Part shown: in pieces, positions 15,379 to 24,673 of the stretch
Layout of the letters: each line of letters opens with the position of its first letter
How positions within the stretch are numbered: position 1 is the stretch's first letter
NCBI RefSeq assembly: GCF_020991085.1
Contig: NZ_CP087719.1
Coordinates: 186,001-250,000 of the forward strand
Length of the DNA stretch: 64,000 bases
Reading direction: 5' to 3'
Source: Roseomonas sp. OT10
Lineage (GTDB): Bacteria > Pseudomonadota > Alphaproteobacteria > Acetobacterales > Acetobacteraceae
Notes under the pieces: model-generated
What the model saw: the letters and a program-made list of their open reading frames with translations, nothing else
Told to the model about the DNA's origin: nothing
Database searches by the model: none
Program-made: the position numbers and the translations under genes

Positions 15379-16236
15379 ATGACCGACCCCGCGCAGGAGC
15401 AGGCCGAGGCCCGGGCGGCGCTGGAGGCGGCGGGGGAGCTGCCGGACCCGGAGCTCGACCTGGTCGCGGTGGCGCTGCAGTTCGCGCGCATCGATGCGCC
15501 GGAAGCGGACTGGCGCGCCGCCCAGGCCCGCCTGTCCGAACTGGCGCGGGAGGCGGTCGCGGCCGCGCTGGAGGATACGGCGGCCGAAGCGGGCGACGCC
15601 CCGTCGCGGCGCGAGGTCCTCGCGCGCGTGATCCATGATTCGCATGGCTATGTCGGCGACAGCGAAAGCTATGACGACGCCGACAACGCCAACCTGATCC
15701 GGGTCACGGAGCGGCGGCGCGGCCTGCCCGTGGCGATCGGCATCCTGTGGCTGCATGCGGCGGAGGCGGCGGGCTGGGCCGCCCATGGCATCGACTTCCC
15801 CGGCCACTTCCTGGTGGCGCTGGAAGGCGCGCGGGGACAGTCGGTGCTCGATCCCTTCGAGGGTGGCGTCCCGCTCTCCGCGCCCGAGCTGCGAGCCCTG
15901 CTGAAGCGAGTGGAGGGGCCCAAGGCGGAGCTGCGCCCCGGCCTGCTGGCGCCGATGGGGAAGCGGGCGGTGCTGCTGCGGCTGCAGAACAACCTGAAGC
16001 TCCGGCGGCTGCGCGCCGGGCGGCTGGACTCCGCCCTGGCCTGCGCCGAGGACATGCTGCGCCTGGCGCCCGATGCCGCCGTGCTGTGGCGCGAGGCGGG
16101 GCTGATGAACCAGCGCCTGGACCGGATCGGCGCCGCCATCGCCTGCCTCGACCGCTTCCTGGAGCTGGTGCCCGAGGGCGAGGCCGCGGAGCGCATGCGC
16201 AGCCTGGCCGAGGAACTGCGGCAGCGGCTGAACTAA
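15379..16236 (+). CDS. SirB1-family protein (transglutaminase-like fold plus TPR)
   Basis: A 285-residue protein. Residues ~70-170 form the SirB1 transglutaminase-like domain (GYVGDSESYDDADNANLIRV, RRGLPVAIGILWLHAA, GIDFPGHFLVAL). The C-terminal ~80 residues contain two TPR-like helical repeats (LRRLRAGRLDSALACAEDML and a second set). In this family the usual catalytic cysteine is often lost and the exact function is unknown. The start at 15379 directly follows the HIT gene stop; the frame is open further upstream but that part overlaps HIT. Probably the second gene of a two-gene unit. Confidence 0.82.
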   Translation: MTDPAQEQAEARAALEAAGELPDPELDLVAVALQFARIDAPEADWRAAQARLSELAREAVAAALEDTAAEAGDAPSRREVLARVIHDSHGYVGDSESYDDADNANLIRVTERRRGLPVAIGILWLHAAEAAGWAAHGIDFPGHFLVALEGARGQSVLDPFEGGVPLSAPELRALLKRVEGPKAELRPGLLAPMGKRAVLLRLQNNLKLRRLRAGRLDSALACAEDMLRLAPDAAVLWREAGLMNQRLDRIGAAIACLDRFLELVPEGEAAERMRSLAEELRQRLN

Positions 16237-16255
16237 GGGCTTCGGGCTGCCGGAT

Positions 16256-17488
16256 TCAGGCGGCGAGGGTGTTCTTGATGAACGCCCCGTCCTTCAGGAT
16301 CACCGCCATGGCGGCGCCCTCCTGCTGCAGCACGCCGAGGTCCTCGAGCGGGTTGCCGTCCACCGCCAGCAGGTCGGCGAAGGCGCCGGGGGCGACGACG
16401 CCGAGCTTCCCGGCCATGTTCAGCACCTCCGCCCCCACCAGCGTGGCGCTCCGCAGGATATCCGCGGGCTTCTGCACCTCGGCGCGGACCAGGAACTCCT
16501 CCGGCTGGTGGACCTTGGAAGAATAGGCCAGATCCGTGCCGTAGGCGATCTTCACCCCGGCACGGGCTGCGATGGCCAGCGAGCGGGTGCCGGCCTCCAG
16601 CACCTCGTCGTTCTTGCGAATCACCTCCTCGGTGAAGCCGATCTTGGCGCCGTTCGCGCCGTCGACGCGGTAGGTCACCAGGGTCGGCACCAGGAAGGCG
16701 CCGCGCGCCGCCATGACGCCGGCCGTCTCGTCGTCGAGGAAGTTGCCGTGCTCGATGGTGCGGATGCCCAGCTCCACGGCGCGGCGGATGCCCGGGGCGG
16801 TGTAGACATGCGCCATGCAGTAGGTGTTCTGCCGCGCCGCCTCGTCCACGATGGCCAGCAGCTCCTCGTCGGAATACTGCAGGTGGGAGAGCGAGTCGGA
16901 GGGCGAGCTGACGCCGCCGCCGGCCATGACCTTGATGTGGTTCGCGCCCATCCGCAGCTCGTCGCGCACGGCCTTGCGGCATTCCGGCACGCCATCGGCG
17001 ATTCGCGACATGGAGGCCATGGACTCGCCGCAGAAGCAGTTGCAGCCCGGCTCCGACGGCCAGCGCTTGTCGCCGTGGCCGCCCGTCTGGCTGATGGCGC
17101 GCCCAGCCACGAAGAGCCGCGGCCCGACGCTGATCCGCGCCTCCACCGCCTTGCGGTAGCCCACATCCGCGCCGCCGGCGTCGCGGGCGGTGGTGAAGCC
17201 GCGGCTCACCATCTCGCGCATCCACATCACGCCGCGCGCCGCGACGAAGGAGAGCGGCAGCTTCGGCTGGTTCAGCACCGCGCCCGGCGCCATGTGGACG
17301 TGGCAGTCGATCAGCCCGGGCATCAGGGTACGGCCGCCGAGGTCCAGCACCTGCGCCCCGGGGGCGTCGATGGCGCCGCGCTCCACGGCCGCGATCCGGT
17401 TGCCGCGCACCAGCACCTGGTGGCCGCTGCGCAGCTCGCCCGCCGCGACGTCAAGCAGGGCGAAGTTGGTGAGGAGGAGGTCGGGCAT
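16256..17488 (-). CDS. Metal-dependent amidohydrolase (imidazolonepropionase/prolidase-like)
   Basis: A 410-residue amidohydrolase-superfamily enzyme. The first metal pair is His63 and His65 in LIDCHVHMAPG. The later parts have MAHVYTAPGIRRAVELGIRTIEHG with the two barrel histidines, and YGTDLAYSS with the final Asp. It resembles prolidase-like or Xaa-Arg dipeptidase-type members; the substrate is an amide or cyclic amide but cannot be specified. It is the last gene of the sugar-type ABC operon, 26 nt after the ATPase gene, so it probably processes the transported compound in the cytoplasm. Confidence 0.85.
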   Translation of the reverse strand: MPDLLLTNFALLDVAAGELRSGHQVLVRGNRIAAVERGAIDAPGAQVLDLGGRTLMPGLIDCHVHMAPGAVLNQPKLPLSFVAARGVMWMREMVSRGFTTARDAGGADVGYRKAVEARISVGPRLFVAGRAISQTGGHGDKRWPSEPGCNCFCGESMASMSRIADGVPECRKAVRDELRMGANHIKVMAGGGVSSPSDSLSHLQYSDEELLAIVDEAARQNTYCMAHVYTAPGIRRAVELGIRTIEHGNFLDDETAGVMAARGAFLVPTLVTYRVDGANGAKIGFTEEVIRKNDEVLEAGTRSLAIAARAGVKIAYGTDLAYSSKVHQPEEFLVRAEVQKPADILRSATLVGAEVLNMAGKLGVVAPGAFADLLAVDGNPLEDLGVLQQEGAAMAVILKDGAFIKNTLAA

Positions 17489-17514
17489 GGCGGCGTGATC
17501 CTGGCTGGCGGCGT

Positions 17515-18561
17515 TCAGAGGCGGAGGCCGGTGGTCCGGTCGAAGAGGTGCAGGCGTCCTGGCTGCACGGCGAAGGGGACGACCTCGCCGGGACGCAGCG
17601 GCAGGTCGGCGGGCGCGCGGACGGTCAGCTCCGTGCCGCCGGCGGAGAGGATCACCAGCGTCTCGTGCCCCAGCGCCTCGACCACCAGCACCTCGCCGCG
17701 GTCGGGGCCCTCGCCCAGGGCGATGTGCTCCGAGCGGATGCCGGCCAGCACGGGGCCGCCGCCGCGCGCCTCCGGCAGGGCGATGTCCGCGAGCGCCGGT
17801 CCGCGCAGCACGCCATCGGCCAGGGTCGCGTCCCAGAAGTTCATCGCGGGCGTACCGACGAAGCCCGCCACGAAGCGGTTGGCCGGCCGGCCGTAGATCT
17901 CGGCGGGCGTGCCCACCTGCTGCAGCTCGCCCTTGAACATCACGGCGATGCGGGTGGACATGGTCATCGCCTCCAGCTGGTCGTGGGTGACGTAGACCAT
18001 GGTCCGTCTCAGCCGGGCGTGCAGGCGGATCAGCTCCGCCCGCATCACCGAGCGGAGCTGGGCGTCGAGGTTGGAGAGCGGCTCGTCGAACAGGAAGACC
18101 GCCGGATCGCGGATCATCGCCCGGCCCAGCGCCACGCGCTGCTGCTGCCCGCCCGAGAGCTGGCGCGGGCGGCGGTCCAGCAATTCGTCGATGTGCAGCA
18201 GGCGGGCGGTGCGGTCGATCATCGCCTGCCGCTCCGACGTGGGCACGCCGCGCTTGCGCAGCGGGTATTCCAGGTTTCCGCGCACCGTCAGGTGCGGGTA
18301 GAGGGCGTAGTTCTGGAAGACCATGGCGATGTTGCGCTTTGCCGGGGGCAGGGTGTCCACCCGCTGCGCGCCGAAGCGGATCTGCCCGGCCGAGAGCGTC
18401 TCCAGCCCCGCGATCATGCGCAGCGTGGTGGTCTTGCCGCAGCCGGACGGGCCCAGCAGCGTCAGGAACTCGCCCTCGGCGATGGTCAGGTCCAGGCCCT
18501 GCACGGCGACGGCGCCGCCGGCATAGCGCTTCTGCACGCCTTCGAGCCGAATCTCGCTCAA
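17515..18561 (-). CDS. ABC transporter ATP-binding protein (MalK/UgpC type)
   Basis: A 348-residue ATPase of the carbohydrate-uptake CUT1 type. Walker A is GPSGCGKT (37-44), the signature is [14 protein letters not shown], Walker B is [12 protein letters not shown], and a C-terminal TOBE/OB regulatory region follows from about residue 240 ([13 protein letters not shown]). This protein powers the two permeases encoded just upstream (stop of the permease at 18566, four bases before the ATG). The set probably takes up a sugar, polyol or glycerol-phosphate-like compound; the ligand is unknown. Confidence 0.93.
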   Translation of the reverse strand: MSEIRLEGVQKRYAGGAVAVQGLDLTIAEGEFLTLLGPSGCGKTTTLRMIAGLETLSAGQIRFGAQRVDTLPPAKRNIAMVFQNYALYPHLTVRGNLEYPLRKRGVPTSERQAMIDRTARLLHIDELLDRRPRQLSGGQQQRVALGRAMIRDPAVFLFDEPLSNLDAQLRSVMRAELIRLHARLRRTMVYVTHDQLEAMTMSTRIAVMFKGELQQVGTPAEIYGRPANRFVAGFVGTPAMNFWDATLADGVLRGPALADIALPEARGGGPVLAGIRSEHIALGEGPDRGEVLVVEALGHETLVILSAGGTELTVRAPADLPLRPGEVVPFAVQPGRLHLFDRTTGLRL

Positions 18562-18565
18562 GTCA

Positions 18566-19393
18566 TCACCCCTTGATCGCGCCGGCGCCGAAGCCCTGGA
18601 CGACGTAGCGTTGCAGCAGCAGGAAGACGAGGAGGAGCGGCACGCTCATCATCGTCGCGGCCGCCATCACCATGCCCCATTCGATCGCGTAGCCCGTGAC
18701 CAGCGTGCCCATGATGCCGGTGGGCAGGGTGCGGCGCGCGTCGTCGTTGATCATCACCAGCGCGTAGAGATACTCGTTCCAGCAGAGCAGGAAGGTGAAG
18801 ACGCCGGTGGTGATGATGCCCGGCACCGCCTGGGGCAGCACCACGTCGAAGAAGGCGCCGAGGCGGGAAGCGCCGTCGATGGTGGCCGCCGCCTCCAGCT
18901 CCGGCGGGATGTTCGCGAAGAAGGCGCGCATCATCCACAGGCCGAAGGGCAGGGCCAGGCTGGTATAGGCGATGATCAGCCCGGGCAGGGTATTGGCCAC
19001 GCCCAGCCCCGCGATCATCAGGTAGATCGGGATCAGCACCGCGGTCGTCGGCATCATGTAGGCGAGCAGCAGCGCGCGGGCGAAGGTCTTGCGGCCGCGC
19101 AGGCGGAAGGCCGTCATCGCATGCGCGCCGAGCGTCACGATGACCAGCACGATCGCCGTGGTGGCGGTGGCGACGATCAGGCTATTGCCGGCATAGGTGA
19201 GGAAGTTGGTGCCGCCCAGCACGTCGGCGAAGTTCTTCAGCGTCGGCGCGCGGGGCAGGAAGGTGGGCGGCTTGGCGAAGAGCTCCTCCGGCGTCTTGAA
19301 GGCGCTGCCGAGCATCCAGAACAGCGGGAAGGCGGTGGCGACCACCACCAGCCAGGTCAGCCCCGTCCAGAACGCCCGTTCGAGCCGGATCAC
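18566..19393 (-). CDS. Carbohydrate ABC transporter permease (MalG/UgpE type)
   Basis: A 275-residue inner-membrane permease with six predicted helices. The EAA loop for ATPase contact is visible as ELEAAATIDGASRLGAFFDVVLPQAVPGI. The start is a GTG (19391-19393) overlapping the upstream permease stop as GTGA; the long frame extending to 19909 is antiphase to that gene and is not coding. Second permease of the CUT1 system. Confidence 0.9.
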   Translation of the reverse strand: MIRLERAFWTGLTWLVVVATAFPLFWMLGSAFKTPEELFAKPPTFLPRAPTLKNFADVLGGTNFLTYAGNSLIVATATTAIVLVIVTLGAHAMTAFRLRGRKTFARALLLAYMMPTTAVLIPIYLMIAGLGVANTLPGLIIAYTSLALPFGLWMMRAFFANIPPELEAAATIDGASRLGAFFDVVLPQAVPGIITTGVFTFLLCWNEYLYALVMINDDARRTLPTGIMGTLVTGYAIEWGMVMAAATMMSVPLLLVFLLLQRYVVQGFGAGAIKG

Positions 19394-20274
19394 GAATCCG
19401 CCTCCTCGGCAGAGGGCATGCGCCGCAGCGCGCGGAAGTAGAGGCCGATCAGCACCAGCATGCAGAGCAGCATCACCACGGCGATGGCGAGCGCCCGGCC
19501 CATGGCGAAGAGCTCGAAGCCCTCCTTGTAGACCAGCAGCGGCAGGGTGGTGGTGCCGATCACCGGCCCGCCGCCCGTCATCAGGAAGATCAGGTCGAAC
19601 TCGCGGAAGTCCCAGACCGCGCGCAGCAGCGTCACCACGGACAGCACGCCGGCGAGCTGGGTCATGGTGATGTCCCAGAAGCGCGACCAGCGCGAGGCGC
19701 CGTCCAGCTCCGCCGCCTCGTAGAGCTGGGCGGGGATGGATTGCAGCCGCGCCAGCACGGCGATGACCACGAAGGGGAAGGCGCGCCAGCTTCCCACGAC
19801 GATGACGGTGATCATGGCGTTGGGCATGGCGCCGAACCAGTCCACGCGCGGCAGGCCGATCCCCTGCCACAGGACGTTCACGATGCCGTTCGTGTCGTGC
19901 AGCATCCACTGCCAGACGAGGGCCGCGACCAGGACGGGCATGAGGTAGGGGAACAGGATCAGCGACCGCGCCAGGCCGCGGCCGAGGAAGCTGCGATGCA
20001 GCAGCAGCGCCACGGCGACGCCGCCGCCGATCTGCAGGATCAGCGACCCGGCCAGCCAGATGAAGTTGTTGGCCAGGGCCTGCCAGAACATCTCGTCGCC
20101 GAAGATGTCCTGGTAGTTCTCCAGCCCGACATAGACCAGCCGCCGCGTCAGCGGGTGCATCTCGTAGAAGCTGAGCATCACCGCCTGGACCAGCGGCCAG
20201 CCGAGCAGCAGCGCGAGCAGCAGGACGGTGGGCGTCAGCAGCAGGTAGCCGAGGCCCCGGTCGCGGTCGAGCAT
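19390..20274 (-). CDS. Carbohydrate ABC transporter permease (MalF/UgpA type)
   Basis: A 294-residue inner-membrane protein with six hydrophobic helices and an EAA loop (QLYEAAELDGASRWSRFWDITMTQL). The N-terminus DRDRGLGYLLLTPTVLLLALLLGWPL is typical of MalF-like CUT1 permeases. It begins six bases after the stop of the binding-protein gene and overlaps the second permease by four bases. Confidence 0.92.
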   Translation of the reverse strand: MLDRDRGLGYLLLTPTVLLLALLLGWPLVQAVMLSFYEMHPLTRRLVYVGLENYQDIFGDEMFWQALANNFIWLAGSLILQIGGGVAVALLLHRSFLGRGLARSLILFPYLMPVLVAALVWQWMLHDTNGIVNVLWQGIGLPRVDWFGAMPNAMITVIVVGSWRAFPFVVIAVLARLQSIPAQLYEAAELDGASRWSRFWDITMTQLAGVLSVVTLLRAVWDFREFDLIFLMTGGGPVIGTTTLPLLVYKEGFELFAMGRALAIAVVMLLCMLVLIGLYFRALRRMPSAEEADS

Positions 20275-20280
20275 GGCGCG

Positions 20281-21588
20281 TCAGCGCAGCAGGCGGGCGA
20301 GCCGGTCCTGCCCCATCGCGGCGGCCCGCTTCGGCGGCATGCCCTCGATCACCACGCGCTGGATGGTCTCGGCGAAGATGCCGCTGTTCTGGATCTCGCC
20401 GGCCCGCGCGATCAGGGGGTAGTCGTCGGTCGGCTTGCAGGTCGCGTGCGCCCGGGCCAGCGTGTCGATGCTGGTGTCCAACTCCTTACGGTACTTCACC
20501 AGCAGCGGGTGGCCCAGATATTCCGGGCTGCTGCTGACGGAGCGCAGCATCGGGATCTGGTGGCCCGGCGTCGCGTTGATGAAGTCGATGTAGGTGTCCT
20601 TGCGGAAGTTCCAGGCGGCGAACTTCTTCGCGGCCTCGACGTTCTTCGCGGCCTTCGGGATGACGATGCATTCGAAGGCGCCGGACCACCAGGGACGGTC
20701 GGCGGATTGCAGCGGGAAGGGGACGACGGAGATGCTGTCCGCCAGCTTCGGGTTCTCGGCGTTCACGTTGCCGATCGCCCGGCCGGTGTACATGCAGCTC
20801 GCCGCCTGGCCGGTGACATAGGCGTTCAGCACATCGAAGAAGTCGTAGCGGTTCGCCCCCGGCGGGCAGAACGGGTGCATCTCCTTCAGGAACTCCAGCG
20901 CCGCCACCGTGGCGTCGGAGTTGAAGGTGACGGAGCCGTCCGGGGCGATCACCCGCCCACCCGCCTGGTAGATCAGCGTCCAGGTGATGCTGTTGGTCAT
21001 GGCGGTCTTCCCGTAGGGGAGGGAGGCGCCATAGACCTCGCCCTTGGTCAGCTTGCGGGCGACGTTGACCAGCTCGGCCCAGGTGCGGGGCGGGGACAGG
21101 CCCGCCTCCTGCAGCAGGTCGGTGCGGTACCAGAGCAGCGAGACGCAGTTGTTCGAGGCGGGGACGGCGAAGTAGCTGCCCTTGTCCTTGAACAGGTTGC
21201 GCGCGGCCGGCTCGAAATCCTCCTCGCCCACCGCCTTGACCACGTCGTCCACCGGCAGGATCAGCCCCTGGCCGTAGAGGGAGACGGCGTTCTCCGAGGT
21301 GAGCTGCAGCACCAGGTCGGGCACGTCGCCCCCGGCATAGGCGGCGGCGAGCTTGGGCCAGAGGTCGGTCTGCGACACCGGCAGGATGGAGACCTTAATG
21401 CCGGGATTGGCGGCCTCGAAGCCCTGCACCATGGCCTCGTAGGCCTTGAGCTGCCCGGGCGCGCGCTGGAGGGTCATCACCCGCAGCGTGATCGGGGCCT
21501 GCGCCGCGGCCTGGCCCGCCAGGGCCGCGGCGCCCGCCGCCTGGAGCAGGGTCCGGCGGGTCAGGGAGGAGGCTGGGCCAGAGGGCAT
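20281..21588 (-). CDS. Extracellular solute-binding protein, family 1 (sugar-type ABC)
   Basis: A 435-residue periplasmic binding protein. The leader TRRTLLQAAGAAALAGQAAAQ has a twin-arginine look. The mature protein has the family-1 layout: YEAMVQGFEAANPGIKVSILP near the N-terminus and PLQSADRPWWSGAFECIVIPKAAKN later. The ATG at 21586-21588 was chosen; the frame is open to 21690 but that part holds the promoter and operator. First gene of the operon SBP-permease-permease-ATPase-amidohydrolase. A TTGTATGCAAA-type site lies 34 nt upstream. Confidence 0.92.
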   Translation of the reverse strand: MPSGPASSLTRRTLLQAAGAAALAGQAAAQAPITLRVMTLQRAPGQLKAYEAMVQGFEAANPGIKVSILPVSQTDLWPKLAAAYAGGDVPDLVLQLTSENAVSLYGQGLILPVDDVVKAVGEEDFEPAARNLFKDKGSYFAVPASNNCVSLLWYRTDLLQEAGLSPPRTWAELVNVARKLTKGEVYGASLPYGKTAMTNSITWTLIYQAGGRVIAPDGSVTFNSDATVAALEFLKEMHPFCPPGANRYDFFDVLNAYVTGQAASCMYTGRAIGNVNAENPKLADSISVVPFPLQSADRPWWSGAFECIVIPKAAKNVEAAKKFAAWNFRKDTYIDFINATPGHQIPMLRSVSSSPEYLGHPLLVKYRKELDTSIDTLARAHATCKPTDDYPLIARAGEIQNSGIFAETIQRVVIEGMPPKRAAAMGQDRLARLLR

Positions 21589-21610
21589 GCGGCAAGACTC
21601 CCGAACACGA

Positions 21611-21636
21611 TTTGAATTCAATTTGCATACAATGCA
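21611..21636 (-). promoter_or_regulatory. GntR-type operator candidate upstream of the sugar-type SBP
   Basis: On the minus strand the sequence reads TGCATTGTATGCAAATTGAA. It contains TTGTATGCAAA, shared with three other sites in this window, plus an adjacent GAATTC palindrome. It sits 34 nt before the start codon, where it could overlap the promoter and repress it. Confidence 0.45.
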
Positions 21637-21731
21637 GGCGGTGCCCGTGTCTGGCAACCGGCTTTGCCGCCTTTCCGGCCGGAAGGGCACGGGCTGCCTG
21701 GAAACCGGTCAGGCGGCGCGGCAGCGTGCGG

Positions 21732-22700
21732 TCACTCCTCCCTCCCGCCGTCCCCGGTCCCGCCATGGTGCAGGTGGCAGGCCACGGCGACGCCGCCCGC
21801 CTCGCGCAGCCGCGGCATCTCCGTGGCGCAACGCGGCCCGGCGGCGGGGCAGCGCGGGTGGAAGGCGCAGCCGGAGGGGGGGTGGACCGGGCTCGGCATC
21901 TCGCCCCCCAGCGGCGGCGCCTCTCCCTCGGCGGCGCTGGCCAGCAGGATGCGCGTGTAGGGATGCCGCGGCGCCGCCCACAGCGCCTCGGCCGGCCCCA
22001 GTTCCACGATGCGGCCCAGGTACATCACGGCGATTCGGTCGCAGAGCCAGCGGACGAGCTTGAGGTCGTGCGAGATGAACAGGTAGGTGAGGCCCAGCCG
22101 TTCGCGCAGGTCCAGCAGCAGGTTCACCACCTGCGCCTGGATGGAGACGTCGAGCGCGCTGGTCGGCTCGTCCAGCACCACGAAGCGCGGGTCCACCGCC
22201 AGCGCGCGGGCGATGCCCACGCGCTGGCGCTGCCCGCCCGAGAGCTCGTGCGGATAGCGCTCCGCATGCTCGGGGCGCAGGCCGACGAGACGCAGCAGCT
22301 CCGCGACACGCTGCCGCCGCGCGGCACGGCCGAGGCCGGCATGCAGCGCGAGCGGCGAGTCGAGGATGCGCCCGATGCGCATCCCCCGGTTCAGCGAGGA
22401 TTGCGGGTCCTGGAACACCATCTGCGCCTGGCGCCGGAAGCCCTTCGGGTCGGCGGCGGGATCGGCGCCGGCGAAGCGCACCGTGCCCGCCGTCAGCGGC
22501 TCCAGCAGCAGTGCCAGACGGCCCAGGGTGGACTTGCCCGAGCCGCTCTCCCCCACCAGCCCGAGGATCTCGCCCGCGGCGATGTCGAGCGAGACCTCCG
22601 TCACGGCGCGCACCGCGGGCGCGTCCGGCCGGGCGCGGCCGAACAGCGGCGGGCGCAGCGGATAGTGGCGCGAGACGCCCTGGAGCGAGAGCAGGCTCAT
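21732..22700 (-). CDS. Peptide-type ABC transporter ATP-binding protein (OppF/DppF type)
   Basis: A 322-residue ATPase. Walker A is GESGSGKS (50-57), the signature [14 protein letters not shown], Walker [13 protein letters not shown], and the C-terminal oligopeptide/dipeptide domain contains the cysteine-rich [15 protein letters not shown] motif that binds an iron-sulfur cluster in some members. It overlaps the preceding ATPase gene as ATGA. Last gene of the SBP-permease-permease-ATPase-ATPase operon. Confidence 0.93.
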   Translation of the reverse strand: MSLLSLQGVSRHYPLRPPLFGRARPDAPAVRAVTEVSLDIAAGEILGLVGESGSGKSTLGRLALLLEPLTAGTVRFAGADPAADPKGFRRQAQMVFQDPQSSLNRGMRIGRILDSPLALHAGLGRAARRQRVAELLRLVGLRPEHAERYPHELSGGQRQRVGIARALAVDPRFVVLDEPTSALDVSIQAQVVNLLLDLRERLGLTYLFISHDLKLVRWLCDRIAVMYLGRIVELGPAEALWAAPRHPYTRILLASAAEGEAPPLGGEMPSPVHPPSGCAFHPRCPAAGPRCATEMPRLREAGGVAVACHLHHGGTGDGGREE

Positions 22701-23713
22701 GCGGCGGCGCGCCAGCAGGCGGCGGAGCGGTCCGGCCCCGCGGGGCGCGGCGGCTGCGGCACCCGGCAGGGCTCGGCGGCCAGGGGGCAGCGCGGCTGGA
22801 AGGGGCAGCCGGGGGGCAGGGCGGCGAGGTCGGGTGGCTCTCCCGGGATCGCCGGCAGCCGGCCTTCTCTGCGCGCGCCATCCGGCACGGGTATCCGTGC
22901 GCCATCCGGCGCGGCCGCCCGCGTGCCGCGCGGCACCGCCGCCAGTAGCGCGCGGGTGTAGGGGTGGCGCGGATCGGCGAGCAGCGCCGCGGTCGGTCCC
23001 TCCTCGACGATGCGGCCGGCATACATCACGGCGACGCGGTCGGTCAGGCGCCCGACCACGGCGAGGTCGTGCGAGATCAGCAGCAGCGCCAGCCCCATCT
23101 CCCGCCGCAGCTCGCGCAGCAGGGCGAGGATCTCCGCCTCCACCGTCACGTCCAGGGCCGTGGTCGGCTCGTCGGCGATCAGCAGCGCGGGGCGGCAGAT
23201 CAGCGCCATGGCGATCAGCACGCGCTGCCGCATCCCCCCCGACAGCTGGTGCGGATAGGCGGCGAGACGCGCCTCGGGATCGGCGATGCGCAGCCGGTGC
23301 AGCAGGGCGACGGCGGCGGCGCGGGCGGTGGCGGCGTCGCTGCCCAGGTGCAGGCGGTGGATGCGGGTGACCTGGGCGCCCACCGTCATCACCGGGTTCA
23401 GCGCGGCCGCCGGGTCCTGCACGACGATGGCGATCTGCTTCGCCCGCAACGCGCGCAGCTCGGCCGGCGGCATGGCGCGCAGGTCGCGGCCGCGCCAGGC
23501 GATGGACCCCTCCGCCGGCTCGACCAGCCGCACGGCGGCGCGGGCGGTGACGGACTTGCCGGAGCCGGATTCCCCCACCAGCCCCACCGCCTCCCCCGCG
23601 CGCAGCGTCAGGTCCACCCCGTCCGAGGGGCGGATGGTGCCCGAGGGGGTGCGGAAGCGGGTGACGAGGCCGCGCACCGCCAGCAGGGGCGGCTCCGCCG
23701 GGGGCTCAGCCAT
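22697..23713 (-). CDS. Peptide-type ABC transporter ATP-binding protein (OppD/DppD type)
   Basis: A 338-residue ATPase with Walker A GESGSGKS (47-54), signature [14 protein letters not shown], Walker [13 protein letters not shown] and a C-terminal [15 protein letters not shown] motif. It is the partner of the OppF-type protein and overlaps it by four bases and the upstream permease by eight. Energises uptake of a peptide-like, opine or other dipeptide-family ligand. Confidence 0.93.
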   Translation of the reverse strand: MAEPPAEPPLLAVRGLVTRFRTPSGTIRPSDGVDLTLRAGEAVGLVGESGSGKSVTARAAVRLVEPAEGSIAWRGRDLRAMPPAELRALRAKQIAIVVQDPAAALNPVMTVGAQVTRIHRLHLGSDAATARAAAVALLHRLRIADPEARLAAYPHQLSGGMRQRVLIAMALICRPALLIADEPTTALDVTVEAEILALLRELRREMGLALLLISHDLAVVGRLTDRVAVMYAGRIVEEGPTAALLADPRHPYTRALLAAVPRGTRAAAPDGARIPVPDGARREGRLPAIPGEPPDLAALPPGCPFQPRCPLAAEPCRVPQPPRPAGPDRSAACWRAAA

Positions 23714-24638
23714 CGGCCCCCCGCGTGAGCTGGGCGGGGTCGAGCAGGTCGCGCAGCAGGTCGCCCGCCAGGTTCAGCGCGCAGACGGTGAGGAAGATCA
23801 TCAGCCCCGGCAGCACGGTCAGCCACCACTGCCCGGACATGACGTAGGTGCGGCTGTCCGCCAGCATCCCGCCCCAGGAGGGGTCCGGCGGCTGCACCCC
23901 GAGCCCGAGGAAGGAGAGCGACGCCTCCGTCAGGATCGTCGTCGCCACCAGCAGCGTGGCGTAGACCGCGACGGGCGAGACGCAGTTGCGCAGCACGTCG
24001 CGGAAGACGATGCGCCATTCCGGGCTGCCCAGGGCGCGTTCGGCCAGCACGTACTGCTCGTGCCGCTCCACCATCACCGCGGCGCGGACGATGCGGGCGA
24101 CCTTGGGGGCGTTCAGCACGCCGATCACCGCCATCACCTTGGCGATGTGCGGCACGGCCAGCGGCCCCCACGCCATGTCGGCGGTGCCCAGGGCCGAGAC
24201 GACGGCGATGGCCAGGATGATCGGCGGGAAGGCCATCAGCACGTCCATCAGCCGCATCAGCGCGGCATCCAGCCGAGAGCCGGCGCGGAAGCCCGCCACC
24301 GCCCCCGTGGGCACGCCCAGCGCCAGGGCGATGCCCACCGTCACCACCCCGACCAGGAGGGAGATGCGCGCCGCGTGCACGCAGCGGGCCCAGATGTCGC
24401 GGCCGAACTGGTCCGTGCCCATCCAGTACTCCCAGGAGGGCGGCAGTAACCGCAGGCGGGAGGTGCGGACGGGGGAGCGGCCGGCGAACCATTCGGGGAA
24501 GAGCGCCATCAGCAGCAGCGCCAGCAGGAAGGCGAAGGCCAGCACCGCCAGAGGGTCGCGCCGCAGCACGGCGAGCATCCGCGCCAGGCCGCGCCCGGCC
24601 GGCGAGGCGGACAGGGCGGGGAAGGGGACCGCGCTCAT
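23706..24638 (-). CDS. Peptide-type ABC transporter permease (DppC type)
   Basis: A 310-residue permease with an N-terminal OppC_N helix (DPLAVLAFAFLLALLLMALF), YWMGTDQFGRDIWAR shortly after, and the BPD_transp_1 domain with six helices in total. The start at 24636-24638 lies in the third, degenerate unit of a 14-bp tandem repeat that separates this gene from the DppB gene. Confidence 0.92.
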   Translation of the reverse strand: MSAVPFPALSASPAGRGLARMLAVLRRDPLAVLAFAFLLALLLMALFPEWFAGRSPVRTSRLRLLPPSWEYWMGTDQFGRDIWARCVHAARISLLVGVVTVGIALALGVPTGAVAGFRAGSRLDAALMRLMDVLMAFPPIILAIAVVSALGTADMAWGPLAVPHIAKVMAVIGVLNAPKVARIVRAAVMVERHEQYVLAERALGSPEWRIVFRDVLRNCVSPVAVYATLLVATTILTEASLSFLGLGVQPPDPSWGGMLADSRTYVMSGQWWLTVLPGLMIFLTVCALNLAGDLLRDLLDPAQLTRGADG

Positions 24639-24673
24639 CCCTGCGCCCTCATCCCCGCACCCTCATCCCCGCA
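24633..24673. repeat. 14-bp tandem duplication of a stop/start junction
   Basis: CCCTCATCCCCGCA occurs twice in tandem (24646-24659 and 24660-24673) and once in degenerate form at 24633-24645. On the minus strand each unit carries ATGA. The first-read unit supplies the DppB stop and the last supplies the DppC start, so an ancestral ATGA overlap seems to have been expanded by slippage to a 24-nt gap. Confidence 0.7.

Noticed and set aside
24646-24673. CRISPR-like repeat
   Set aside because: Only two to three directly adjacent 14-bp units without spacers; a simple tandem duplication.
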